From: Entonaema liquescens
Lineage: Eukaryota > Ascomycota > Sordariomycetes > Xylariales > Xylariaceae
Direction: 5' to 3'
Assembly: GCA_902805475.1 (NCBI GenBank)
Contig: CADCSX010000023.1
Location: forward strand, 2,480,001 to 2,544,000
Length of the DNA stretch: 64,000 nt
Part shown: positions 35,561-47,511 of the stretch, in pieces
Layout: every line of letters starts with the position of its first letter
How positions within the stretch are numbered: the first letter of the stretch is position 1
Made by a program: the position numbers and the translations under genes
The notes under the pieces: model-generated
What the model was told of the DNA's origin: nothing
What the model saw: only the letters and a program-made list of their open reading frames with translations
Databases searched by the model: none

Positions 35561-36488
35561 GGTGACGGTGTACGTTAGGGTAAGGTTTGAAATAACCGGA
35601 GTCAAGATGCAGAGGTTTATAGAAGTATGAGTAGAGGACGTGTTCGATATCTTTGAGGATAGTAAGAAGAATGGTGAAGAGCAGTGAAGAGCTGAGGTGG
35701 TTTGCCAGTAGATATATCGATAGGTATAGATGCCTGCCTAGAAGCAACGTATGTCACCGGGTGTTAGAAGAGAAGTATTGGTTTGGCAGGAAGGCGCAAA
35801 GAGATACTACGAAACGTAGCGACGTAGCAAATGCCGAATGATAAGAGTAAAAATAATTACGTAGGTTGATTTGAATTAGGTATAGAAGGTAGAAGATTCG
35901 GGTGTGATAAAACTTGCTTCTTTTGGCGTGTGGTGTGAACAACCTAAAGAATCCTGGCTACCTAGATGATGAATTTGCTCGGGTAGTCCTTCCACCAACG
36001 TGTGTCGCTTACAGTAACATCCTGTATGGAGTGTAAATGTGGACGTACCCTTCTGGACCTCTACATTCGGAGCTTTCTCAAATCTATAAACATGGAAGAT
36101 TAAGAGACCCTCGTGTGGGATAGCTGTAATTACTGGCTACCCACGATGTTTAATCCTGATCATAACTAGCCCACTTGTAACTCCAAACTACCGATAGACG
36201 CAATGCCGCAGTGTTGTACAGAAATTACCCAGAGACATTCCTCGGATTCCCATTCCCTACAGAAGCAAACGTGAGTCTTCGTGCTCTATTGACTTCAAAC
36301 CAGAAAAACGTGGCTCGAATAAGCAAACATATAATGTAGACTGATGACTACTGAACTGTCGCCGGCGGGTACGGTTTATTAACTATGCCTTGTAATAGGG
36401 GTTCCGAGTAGCTTCTTTAATGTAGCCCATAATGAAACGTTTCTCCCTAAAGGCAAGAGAAAATTGCTTGGTGGAAATATCACGCTTG
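35561..36488. other. intergenic region between two paralogous Myb-like genes
   Basis: Contains a plausible promoter for the 35.6-kb gene. A 45-codon frame on the minus strand at about 36519-36383 (TKQVADIMVKHSKRDIS... to ...NPYYKA) looks protein-like but has no assigned gene; see findings. Confidence 0.45.
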
Positions 36489-37569
36489 CTATGCTTCACC
36501 ATAATATCTGCTACTTGCTTAGTGGCCGAGCGTAAAGATGGTTGGGAGATATGACTTACTCCGGATCATAATGATCTTCTGGTGCAGGTAACCCGTCTGC
36601 TGCTAACGACAGGACAGCTGCATCATCCGTCTGCTGCTGATCATCTTCATCGAGGCGTTGGCGCTTTGACGGTTGTTCGTCGAGACCCGAGTCGTCATGC
36701 ATCAGGCCTAGTGAGTCGGCTTCCTCGACAGGGATTTGAACGGACATGCCATCGTGTGGAGCCGTCGCATCTGCCTGGTCGTCGTGAACTTGGCCTTGCT
36801 GTGCTCCTGGGGAAGACATATGATCAAGACCTGCATCCATTGCCGGGGGTTGTTTCCTCGGCCGTCCACGACCTGGACCGGGGCGCCGTGTGATAGGGTT
36901 TTGAGTAGGGTCAGATCTGCGCTGGGCATCTATACCATTCGATTCAGTCTTGTGCTGGGCTCTGCGAAGGCCTTGGAAGTGTTGGCTAGTGCAAGTGAAT
37001 TAGTTCCTGTATCTATAGGTAGTTATACAATATCACATGTTATGTATCATATACTATATACTATATATTGTATATGACGTGAAATAGTTGAACCCGAACG
37101 CTAAGCTCAACTTCTGGTTATGGGTTGCGACGCGTCAAGTACTCTAGTTGTACAGCTACAAAATGGTTGAACGTTAAGAATAACCCTGTATTTAATTGTG
37201 CGACTTGACACATCTTTTGATAGTTGATATATCTTCAGCATAATCGGAGCGGAAAACTATATGCGCTACCCGGTGCATTGCGGCATACACTAGAGGGGAA
37301 ACTGAGATAGAAATGCACAAACCGGATAAGATAGGACAAGGCAGATAGGACAAGGCCAGAATTGGACCGGGTACTTGGGGAACCAGGCTGCAGAAAGAGG
37401 AAATAGGTTTTGCTTACCGACATCCTTCATTAGTGAAGCCATATCCCAGTGATCGCATATGATTACCAATTGTAGTCCATTCTGCGCCACTTATCACGCC
37501 GATATTCTTGACGGAGAGGATGGTGAAAAAGAGATCTTTATCAGCTCTGTCGTTCCAATTCTTGTTCAT
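36489..37569 (-). CDS. Myb/SANT-like protein with AT-hook, subgroup A
   Basis: Exon 1 (37569..37418) encodes MNKNWNDRADKDLFFTILS, then IGVISGAEWTTIGNHMRSLG and YGFTNEGCR. A 432-nt intron in phase 2 leads to exon 2 (36985..36560), starting QHFQGLRRAQ. The WNDRADKDLFFTIL domain is, to my knowledge, strongly conserved in Sordariomycetes and is a Myb/SANT-like helical unit. An AT-hook (PGRGRPRK, about residues 87-94) follows, so minor-groove AT-rich DNA binding is likely. A SKRQRLDED nuclear-type motif and a Gln/Asp-rich tail complete it. A last 52-nt intron (GTAAGT...GCAG) to a 19-nt exon gives ...DPEYYGEA and 198 residues; without it the protein stops at 36556 (193 residues). Confidence 0.82.
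36986..37417 (-). other. 432-nt intron at the R|QHFQ junction
   Basis: GTAAGC donor and CACTAG acceptor, phase 2 in the arginine codon. It is unusually long for this window and TA-rich (TATACTATATAC stretch near 37050). Confidence 0.8.
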
Positions 37570-39967
37570 TTTGGATCTTTAGGTAGCTCGGAGCCTTCGA
37601 GGCTAAAGCTTGAAGAGGCTGGTACTAAACTGCTAAGGTAGCGATGTGGGAACAGCTATAACAATAAGCTATTCTCTTCACGTGCGAATCAAGAAAATTG
37701 ATAGAGATGGAAGCTTTTAAGAGGTTGAGAAGAATGGGTAAGGAGCTTTGAATTGGAGCTACCTGAATTACGCGGTCCGGAGCGGGTGTGGCAGAGTGGG
37801 TCGAGTCCCTTGGCAAGCGTTGGTTCTAAAGACTAAATTGAGATAGCGCGTTACTCTTTCTGTGCACGGCCTATCTGATGATCCGGTAGGTACGACCTAT
37901 GCTTTGCAGTTACCAGCTGGATAGCAGCAGTAAAGATCATGTGACTTTGTAATTAAAGGTATTATTGTACTTACTTGAGGCCGGTGTGACTGCACTAAGT
38001 TGACTTGAGACTGCTTCGGATCAGCCGGCAATTTGCCGTTTTTCTCGGAATACTGCCGCAATTCTTATGTAGATTTACTTTTTTTTGTTTTTTGTATTTG
38101 CCTCCAAAGAAACGCTACATGCATGCATGCACTTAAATCTCAAAATGGAAGAGTGCACTTATTCTGAAACATCACGTGAGAAGGCGATTAGAACGTGAGG
38201 GACGATGCACACAGTGCTACAAACTCCCACTTTAACGCGTCCTAATCCCAGCTACCCCTTTACTTTCTTTTATTACCTCCCCTCCAAGTTTGTATCTAGG
38301 TTGTACCATTAGATCCGTCATTTATTTGACCTTTAATATTTTGTGCGTCACATACTACTTGTGACCGCAGTAACAATATCATTATTCGGTGACAGAAAAA
38401 AGCAAGGCAAACATATTTAACAAGCAATTTCGAGCCAAAAAAAATTACTCTATCGTCGCGCGAACCAAATTTCTCCGAGGGGTCAAGAGCAAACACTAAC
38501 AATTGGATAAGATGTCACCAAGCTCCGGGAGAGAAAACGTAGTGGCTTTCTTATCTAGTCCACTAAGTATTTCAAACTTATGGAATTAATTAACTGCAGG
38601 TCTAGCTACCTAAGACTTGGGATAGAACAGGCCGTTCCTAGATCGAGCATGCATATTCATTCAACAGCCGGCGATCTCTGCAAAATTACTGCAAAACAAT
38701 TGGTAATTGGTAAATTTCAATTACCCGCTTCCCATCAGATAAGAGGTAGTTGTTTACAGGTACACCAATCACCAATTCCGACAATGGCCTAATCGAGTAT
38801 TTTCGAGTCCAAGTCCCCAACCTCTTCAATTCTTTGGTGACTCACATGTCTTAAGTGTTTACATAAATAAACTACCTCTCGTTCCACTTGAAAGATCAGT
38901 ATCCACTTTACTATAGCATATTTCCTTCGGATTGGTACCAATTAACTACTCCAAGATCGGTTCCTGGATTTAGCTTCATATCACCTTTCCCTTTTTATTC
39001 TATCTGATTGGGATTGGTGTATATGTGAATTCGTTTAGACTTTTCTCTTCAATATTGGGTTGTGAAAGAACTACTTACATTGTACAGATTCTAATCATTC
39101 AGCTTCAATTAACAAGATCTTATAATGGCTAGCCGAAATACATTACGGAATAGAGATTCCAGAAATCTTTCAACATCCTAGTCGAAAATGGATTAAATAT
39201 TACAGGGGTTAGAAACCACTTTACGCGGTACGCCGCGTACCATCCCACTTTCGCGCAACAAACCCCACCAACCCTTTTCTCTTTTTAACCCCTTGATCTC
39301 CTTGGCCAAGACAAAATTTGTTCATAATGCTCGCCTCGTTGGGGAGTTGGAGTTGCTGGGCAACCGTGTCTTTCATACTGTTCGTCATATAGACCCAATT
39401 AATAATAATCCCGGTGCAAGTAAGCGTGCTTTTCATGCAAGCACTTAAAGCAGCCCTGTCAACAACTATTGTTAACCCTTCTCATCGCAAAAAAAGTAGG
39501 CAGCAAACCGAAGACTAAACGCCATCTCTCCCTCTTTCGTCTTAGACTACGCTCTTTAATCATAGAAATAACACTCTTTTTTAGTTCATTATATCGAACA
39601 TCAAACTGCTTTTTGGTCTTGTCACGGACCATCCTGCTTGTCTCCACCTTTCGTCATACTTTCACTTCACCAAATTGGGTCGACGGTTTGGTGTGATCCC
39701 TCTCAACGACCTCTCAAGCCTGAGAGCTTTTATCTAGAAGCATTGCCATATATTCTACCGGCCCTCCCTCACTAACTTTCACGTCTACTCCATTCGTGAC
39801 TCACTCATTTCATCTCAACTCCACATGTTCAGACTATCATTGAAATCGAGGGCTCTCTCCAGTTACTCTACACTTAACTGTGCACTTCTTATTGAGAAGA
39901 CTCGCCTTCTCTAAACCCCATCCATTCTACGATTCTCAGGATATTGCACCAGCAGCAAACTATCACA
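37570..39967. other. divergent intergenic region
   Basis: No supported gene in 2.4 kb. The stretch before 39968 is pyrimidine-rich and looks like the leader of the next gene. A TGCATGCATGCA run occurs near 38118. Confidence 0.55.
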
Positions 39968-40827
39968 ATGTCTGCCAATAATGAGGCTACTATGGCTAGG
40001 TTTCTATTTGCGATTCTGAAGCAGAAGAACCTGAAGGATGTAAGTTCAATTAGGACCACAAAGAGTGTTCCAGACTCCGAGTTCTAGGATACACTAACAT
40101 GGTTCAGATTAACTGGGAAGCGGTTGCTAAGGACGAAGTTTTGGACCGGCCAATTACCAATGGCCATGCCGCTCGAATGAGGTTTTCTCGTTTCCGAAAT
40201 GCTATACAAGGCAACGTACCTACCAAACGAAATCGAACAGGACAGGGGAAAGGTCGAGTCATGAAGTCGAAGAAGGATCCGAAAGAGAAGAAGGACGAAC
40301 GTATCAAATTGGAATCTGCTCTACAATCACTCCCAGAATCTTCAGTCACACCAGAGCCGTCTGAGATGCCAGCTCCCCATATCAAACAGGAGAGTGTCCC
40401 CTACGGGTTTGATGATCGGTTCACTCCGCGCCTCACTCCGGGGCCGTCTGGCACAATTTCGGTTGCTTCAGCTTTGCAGAACAATCATGGTGTAATTCAA
40501 CCTCGACTACTTACACCAGGCAGTGACAGCGACTTCTTCTCCCCCGCTCCAACCCTCATGTCCAGCCCCACCAGCGATATGGTCACATCCCAGAACTCGT
40601 TCAGCTTCCGCAATTCGCCATGTCCCAGCCGCCCTGACCCGATGTGGGCAAGCACTCCTCATTATCCTAGCTATGGAGCAGGTTCCTCTTTCGATGACTT
40701 CAGATCTAGTCCTTGCGAGCAATCCCACATGCATTCTCATACACAAGCCCAAGAGCTTCCGTATCAGACAATCGAAGCCGAGGAAGGTTACGTCGATGTG
40801 AAAACCGAATGGGACAAGTACTCTTGA
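39968..40827 (+). CDS. Myb/SANT-like protein, subgroup B, Ser/Pro-rich tail
   Basis: Exons 39968..40039 and 40108..40827 are joined over a 68-nt phase 0 intron (GTAAGT, branch ACTAAC, TTCAG), giving 263 residues. The N-terminal 65 residues, MARFLFAILKQKNLKD|INWEAVA...ITNGHAARMRFSRFR, are a Myb-like helical domain that I know as recurrent in filamentous fungi. A basic patch (KGRVMKSKKDPKEKKDER) follows. The rest is Ser/Pro-rich and disordered with TPG/SP motifs and ends VKTEWDKYS, resembling a transcription factor activation region. The first exon is exactly 24 codons, as in the gene at 52.8 kb. The DNA target is unknown. Confidence 0.85.
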
Positions 40828-43800
40828 TGGATATGACGAGGACTGTGATGGGGCTCATCTTGGGGTTGAGGTGTCATCTCACATAGTTACTATATGTTGT
40901 AGACTACGGGCTCATTTTTACAGGGGATTGGTCAAGGGAAAACATGGATTACCATGCTTCCATGAGCTACTGTCATTCTGGTTGGTATGAATGAATTTTG
41001 GTATTTTGGGATGACTTCCCAGTTTCTTTGGGGATTCGATGCTCATGATTTTCACATTGTGAGCTTTGTAAAATTGCTGCTCGGGTAACATGGTTTTGGC
41101 GTCTGATACTCACATTTTCCTGGGTTTGGTCGATGGGTGGGGGATACATTGCTTTTACGAATCAATGCCAATGTATGGAGGCTAATGTCACTCTTTGAAC
41201 ATATTCGATGAGTACGTCGTATCTTACCTAATCTTGTGATGTCTATATTCAATATCATTTAATGTAATATGTATCTAAATTCATATTGCAAGCTGAACAA
41301 CATTCATGAATATATTTAGTCAAGACTAGACAATAGCTGAAAAATGCTGAAGGGGTTGAACCAATCGCTTACTTTTCATAACTAGATACTTACCTGTTCG
41401 TTACAAGTCTAAGGATCACTTCGTGCTGCTATCTATTCCCTTAGGCAGTTTTTGCCGTGGCTAGAAGCAGGGGCCGTGCAGGATCACTCGTGATTTCTGA
41501 CATGTCATCTTCGAGCCCTTTCATGTCCCAACCCATTAGCATCACACAGAGATCCCGCACAAGCCGATGTTACCGTCATCATTGTCTAATTTTCTGACAG
41601 TGTGGTAACACTCGAGAGGACACTCATACGAGTATCCCCCGCATCGTCCCAGAAATGGGGCTAGCCTATCGATGACCCGAGATCTAGACACGGGGTTGAA
41701 GCGGGATGTGACAAGGGTGGTCAGCCTTGAAATGCCTGGGCAGCTGAGAGATAGGGTCCATGCACGGGTAACAAACGTCGGTGGCGTGTGGGGAAGGGCA
41801 TTTGACCCTCTCTGATTCCGGGATTTGACCATAGCGTCTTACCTAATGCAGTAGACGACCTTATGGTCTGTGAACCCAAAGGTTGTGATAAAGTGCAGAA
41901 GTGGCTTAGGGCTATCTGAAGTACTATACATGTACCTTATAGACGGGAAGAAAAGTGTTGAGGGACTTACGTCTTCCCAGACCACGCTTCTCATCACTAT
42001 CACTTAGGACTAAACGGGCATCCTGCGGCTTAGCGGCCAGGTATGCAACGTGACCGGTGGTAACACCTTAAGTGACGACGACGAGGTCGAGCCATAGGAC
42101 CGAGGATAGGACTCGAGTGCAGACCCTTCTAGAAATTCACGTCTTGTCTATCTGTCACGTACCTATCGTATGAAGGCGCCGCCGGAAGCCCGGGCGAGAT
42201 CGTCAAGCCACCTGCGCTCAGATGCTTTATCGACTGCAAACAACCCGATTGGGACACCACTCGAAATATTTTCTCTAACGTTCACAACCATTACTTCAAG
42301 ATCCAAGACCCATGTACGCTAGAACCCGAGAGCCTAATCCTTAGCCACGAAATATGTACCTACAACTTCATGGTACCTACTAGTATAAATTAGGTTCATT
42401 TAGTAAGTCGTCATTGACCCTAGCCCAGAAGGGTGGTCATCAACTAACTATACAAGATTCACGAAGTTTTGCCTATAGTTACTATCCGTTTAGGTCCACC
42501 CGTAACTTGCCTCCTAATTCAAACATCATCATAACATCATCCACTGCTGCTTATACCCTAGTTTCGGTTTAGCTGGCCCAAGAAGCTACTAGCATAGTAC
42601 TTACCCCAGCGGCTTGTTACCATCTTGTCACGAGTCACAAGTAAGGCCTTCATTATGAACTTGATAAGTACCTACATTGTAACCAAACAAAGCTGGAGCG
42701 GTTAACGGCTTTTTACCTTGAGTCTAGAATCTGATATATCTACTGAACCTACTTTGTGGTGGTCAGATTCGGTATCTTGGCCACATAGCTAAGTTTCACG
42801 AATCTATGACCAGTGTTATTCCAAGGACTTCTCGCATAGAATCCTCACAACTTGCTAAAGCCGTGCTCCCCCCACTAGTACCAATAGCTACCTAAAATTC
42901 AGCATATCCGGAGAATACGTGGGGTAGGCAGTGATTCCAACTTCGTTGAGGATATGATCGAATGGCTAGATATCACTTGAGAAATATGGAGGTCACACTA
43001 CTCTAGCACATGTACGCAATGAAGTGGAGTCCCTCTTCCAGTGGTTTACCACCATCTATACCTTATGTACTTTTCTAAGGCCGAGAGTGATTTTGTTGCT
43101 CATCGAGTTCGAACGTGTGGAGCTTCCTATCTACTCTTTGCCTGTGACTTGTCTTACCCTGCGGGCGTCAACATCCTGCGCGGACTCCTGCTTCCCCTAA
43201 GGCATTTTCGGATTTCTACATGTTTCAAGTCTGCTCAAATGATCATATCCCCCTTGGTAGCGGAGTGAATACCATGGCACTTTCATCCCTAACAAAGCTT
43301 TGAAGGCTCTAGTTGAAAAGCGTACTAGAGTAGGGACAATTTTGCTTTTACCGTTGTACTCCTATTTCTCGGTGACCACCTGGCTTCTGACGGTTCTAGG
43401 ACTGAAATGTCCGGAATCATAACTGGAGTACTGTCGCATCTCGCGATGTATATTATCAAGCCAAAAGATTACATAGTTCTAATAAGGCAGAGTGAAGAAG
43501 TTGGAGAGAATAGCTTTAGATAGTTCATTCAAAAACGAATAACTAAAAATCTAATAAAGGAAGGGGGAAGGCTAGTAAGACCAAGTCTTTATTGCTTGAT
43601 AATAGTCTCCGTTAATTACGGTTGTATGTGTTTGATGCACTGAATAGATGGTAGTTGAGCAAATGTTACCTAGATAATATAGGTGTGTATTGACTAAGTA
43701 TCCGGATATACGAAGTTTTCTATGTCCAAAACTCTATGTTAGGTATGCTTAGAATCTTTGGGAGCTCATACGTTGCTGATTCAGATTGATGATAGGTAAG

Positions 43801-46117
43801 CTCGAAACGGCGGGGCTTGCCCGTTGAGTCTGACTTACTCGGGAGGAACCGAAGAATCATCCCGAGCATCCGGGCCCACTACCTCGGTAGTGTTTAGTGG
43901 CGGTAGTGGGGCGGTTGGTATGTCTAAGCCGGAAATGAAGAAAGTAACGAAGCACACAAGACACTAACGGTCCTAAAAAGCCCGGAAAGGAAAGATCCCG
44001 ATCTTGATAGAGAAACGAATCCCGGAGCCATCTTGCTAAGGTATGTCGGTGAAGAGGATCGAATTTAGATTGGATACGGATTTGTAAAAGAAATCAGAAG
44101 ATCGAAAGACTTATTCGAAGCTCCGAGTAAAGATAGAGCAAGTGGCAACTAGGACATGCTAACGCCGATCCGACTTGTCTAATATCTTTACATTTCGGTA
44201 TTCCTCCGTGGATATAAGGTTGTTGGTGTGGCGTTACTACTACACTAAGGTGAAAGTGTTGGTTAATGCCTAAGCTCATGATGTTTATGCCGAATGATTG
44301 GGTTTCGACTCTTTACCAGGTTCTATTAGTGTTGGCTCCGCTTTCCATGAGCATCTCACAAAATGGGTTGATTTCCTTTTACAGTAATCTTTGGGGCCGC
44401 ATTGAACGATTACTGGCTAATTGGCTGATAGCTCATTGTCTTTTTACTGGACGTCTTTTCTTCGAAGTACGATGTTCAAAAAGGGCGATATGAGAGACTG
44501 ATACCAATGATTAAGATCTAAGAAAATCACGAGTCGTTACAATATTTTCTCGAGTCACACGATTATCTTACGAGATATCAATTGAGCGCCGTGTAGGTGA
44601 TGCTCGAGTTGTATTAGTAAAAGCTGAAAGGTCAGGCGACTGAATAGGGCGGTGTAGAGTTATCGGAGCATTTCACCGGGCCATGTGGAAAATGAGGGAA
44701 TTTCCAAATATTTCATTATGTTTTAGGTATGTCTGCATTGTATGCGAGAATTGCCAAGATGAGATGCAGAGATACTGCCAGATTGAAAGATATCTACATG
44801 TAGTTAGCCATTTCTTCGGAGGGTTTTTTCCTTTCGTCATCAATGCTTGCCTACCCCGGTACTTATGATGCATATATGCCCCTGACTAAAATCTGACCGT
44901 TAAAGACATCTTTAGAGCCTCATGGTAGCAAGAAACTTGCGAGCTTCTAGAATGCGAACATGTAAAAAGAACTAGTTTGTAAGACAATTAATAAATGGCG
45001 GGAAAATAGTCTTGTAAATCTCCTGTATTACCTATGGAGATAAATCCGTTATCACCGTTATACCCATTATGTATTTAGTAAAGAAAAGGAAAGAAAAAAA
45101 AGCTTGAAAACTATGTGCATGTGTATCGGAAAGTCGCTAGTGGCTATTGGGTTACTTCCACGTGCTATAGTCGTTTCCCGATTTCCTAGCGTTGTATAGT
45201 GGGACGCTTCCTGCCACACATCCATCACTACAGATAGCCTCACTGCTACGTAAGACACCCCCTTCACGAATTTTCGAGTAAAAACATGCGACCAAGATAA
45301 AGTCCCACCTTCCGTTGCTTTACTAAGAGCACGTTAATCCGCGTATATACCTGGTGGCTATTTCCACTCAATTACCGATGACGTTACACATTGAACCTTA
45401 ATAGCCTGTGAATATACTTATTAGCCATTTTTCGCGCAACTTCCATCTGGAAACTCTTTCATTCTTTCCGATAATGGTTAAGACTTATCTAGTATTTGTT
45501 GGTCTTGGCATTAAGTCCGATATAGTAAACCCGATCTATGCTAAGTCCGATATATCTCTTAAGATGTGTATATCTACTAAATTTTCACGGGATAACTGCC
45601 GCCATCGCTAGTGTAGCCGCGATTCTAGTTCACCTCTAGCTAAAATGTAACAGGTGGGCATACACACCTTCTCTGTCGATTATATGATTGGTACATGCGG
45701 GTTTACACCGTTGACTTGCTTACAAAACATGCGTTCTTGCCCCTGAAGTCCATACATACAAGATCCCACCTGGGCAGTTTCCATTTATTTCCAGCTACTG
45801 AAGGCAAGTATAATGTATGCACACGGCTACGTCGCAACTTCTACCCACTGCTACCTCCACTTAGCGTTATGGATTAGGAATCCGCAATCGGCCTTTTCAG
45901 ACCAGGAGGAAGTCAAGGCCTGGATGGTAATGGGATGAACCGGAAGCAACGTGGCCATCTTTCTCTTACTTAAATTCAAGCCTCCTGCAGTGCAGCTTGA
46001 GCCAGAACCAATCTCGTAAGATTCAATTCAGCAATACATTTTCATATTGAAAGGGCTCGAGAATCTTTGTCTCAAGCATCTCAGTCCGTCTTTGAATTAC
46101 CTACCATACATTCCAAC
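40828..46117. other. 5.3-kb gene-free, TA-rich interval
   Basis: No coding region, tRNA or transposon protein could be supported on either strand. The region is rich in short TA steps, with one more GC-rich island around 43800-44040 (a GGCGGTAGTGGGGCGG stretch near 43901). A decayed repeat is possible; I cannot show target-site duplications or terminal repeats. Confidence 0.5.
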
Positions 46118-47511
46118 ATGGCAGCACAGGAGAACTTCAAGTTCCAAGGCTGGTTGGGCAAGTCCCCAGATGCCGTCAATGGAAAGATGTAAGTTATATG
46201 AAAAAATCCCTTTATCACTGTCCAGACTGCTTCCAGAGTTGCGTTCTCCCCTGAATATGAGAGAGGAAGAAGAGAGAGTCCATATTCCCGAGACATATCC
46301 GAAATGCCTAGACTGTTACTCAGTTACATCATTACTAACGGCTATCAATTAGGGAGTGGGGTGAATTCGAGCCCAAGAAATGGACCGAAGATGATGTGGA
46401 CATTGAGATCTCCCACTGTGGCATTTGCGGCAGCGACTTACACATGTTGAAGTCTGGCTGGGGACCAACACCTTACCGTATGTCTCCCTTTCAGCTCTTC
46501 AAGACTACCTAGCTTATGCATTTACTGACATATTGCAGCTTGTGTTGTCGGCCACGAGATCGTTGGCAAGGCCGTGCGTGTAGGAGCGAACGTTAAGCAT
46601 GTCAAAGTTGGCGACCGCGTCGGAGTTGGCGCGCAAGCAAAGACTTGCCAGAAGAGCACCTGCCCAGAATGCTCAAATGGCTTGGAGACCTATTGCCGTG
46701 AGGGCTTGATCAACACTTACGGCTCTATCTACCCAGATGGCGAAGGGAAGAGCTACGGCGGCTATGCCGATTACAACCGCACTAACGGCCATTGGGTCTT
46801 CAAGATTCCGGATGGAATTGATTCAGCCATTGTTGCCCCAATGCTGTGTGGTGGAATCACTATGTATTCACCCTTGAAACAGAATGGCTGTGGACCAGGC
46901 AAGACAGTCGGAATTATTGGCGTCGGCGGTCTCGGTCATTTTGGTATCATTTTCGCCAAAGCATTGGGCGCTGATAAGGTCATCGGCATCTCAAGAAAGG
47001 CGGATAAGAGAGAAGATGCGTTGAAACTTGGTGCTGATGAGTACATTGCTACGGATGAAGAGAAAGACTGGGCAAAGAAGCACCAACGACGAATGGACCT
47101 CATCATCAGCACAGTGTCTCATTCGAAGATGCCTATGAATGACTACCTCGCTCTCCTGAAAGTGAGAGGAACTTTGATTCAAGTCGGGTAAGTTTGTCTC
47201 TATTTCACACTGCTGATGTAGTGGTCGTGCTTTGCTCAAAAACTAATTCGCCGTGTAGTGCTCCTGATGGAGGCGAGCTCCCCCCTATCAATGCCTTCCA
47301 GTTGATTTCAAATGGAAGTAAAATTGGCGGCAGTGCTACTGGATCTCCTTGGGAAATCAGAGAAATGCTACAGCTAGCAGCAGACAAGAAGATCAAGTCT
47401 TGGGTTCAGGAACGGCCTTTGAAGGATGCTAACCAAGCAGTCGTCGACATGGAAGAGGGTAAGGCTCGTTACCGATACGTGCTTGTAAACGAGAACTTTG
47501 GCAAGCATTAG
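46118..47511 (+). CDS. zinc-dependent, probably NADP-linked alcohol dehydrogenase (Adh6/cinnamyl-ADH type)
   Basis: A cytosolic medium-chain dehydrogenase that reduces aldehydes to alcohols. Four exons (46118..46188, 46353..46477, 46539..47187, 47259..47511) give 365 residues with all junctions in frame. Catalytic zinc ligands are C46 in SHCGICGSDLH, H71-E72 in GHE and the Cys of APMLCGG. The structural zinc lobe has C102, C107, C110 and C118. The Rossmann fold is GVGGLGHFG, followed by GISRKADKRED, where Ser-Arg-Lys favours NADPH over NADH. Introns have standard fungal signals (the first, 164 nt, is the longest). It lies inside the cluster of Myb-like genes but shows no functional link to them. 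Confidence 0.93.
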
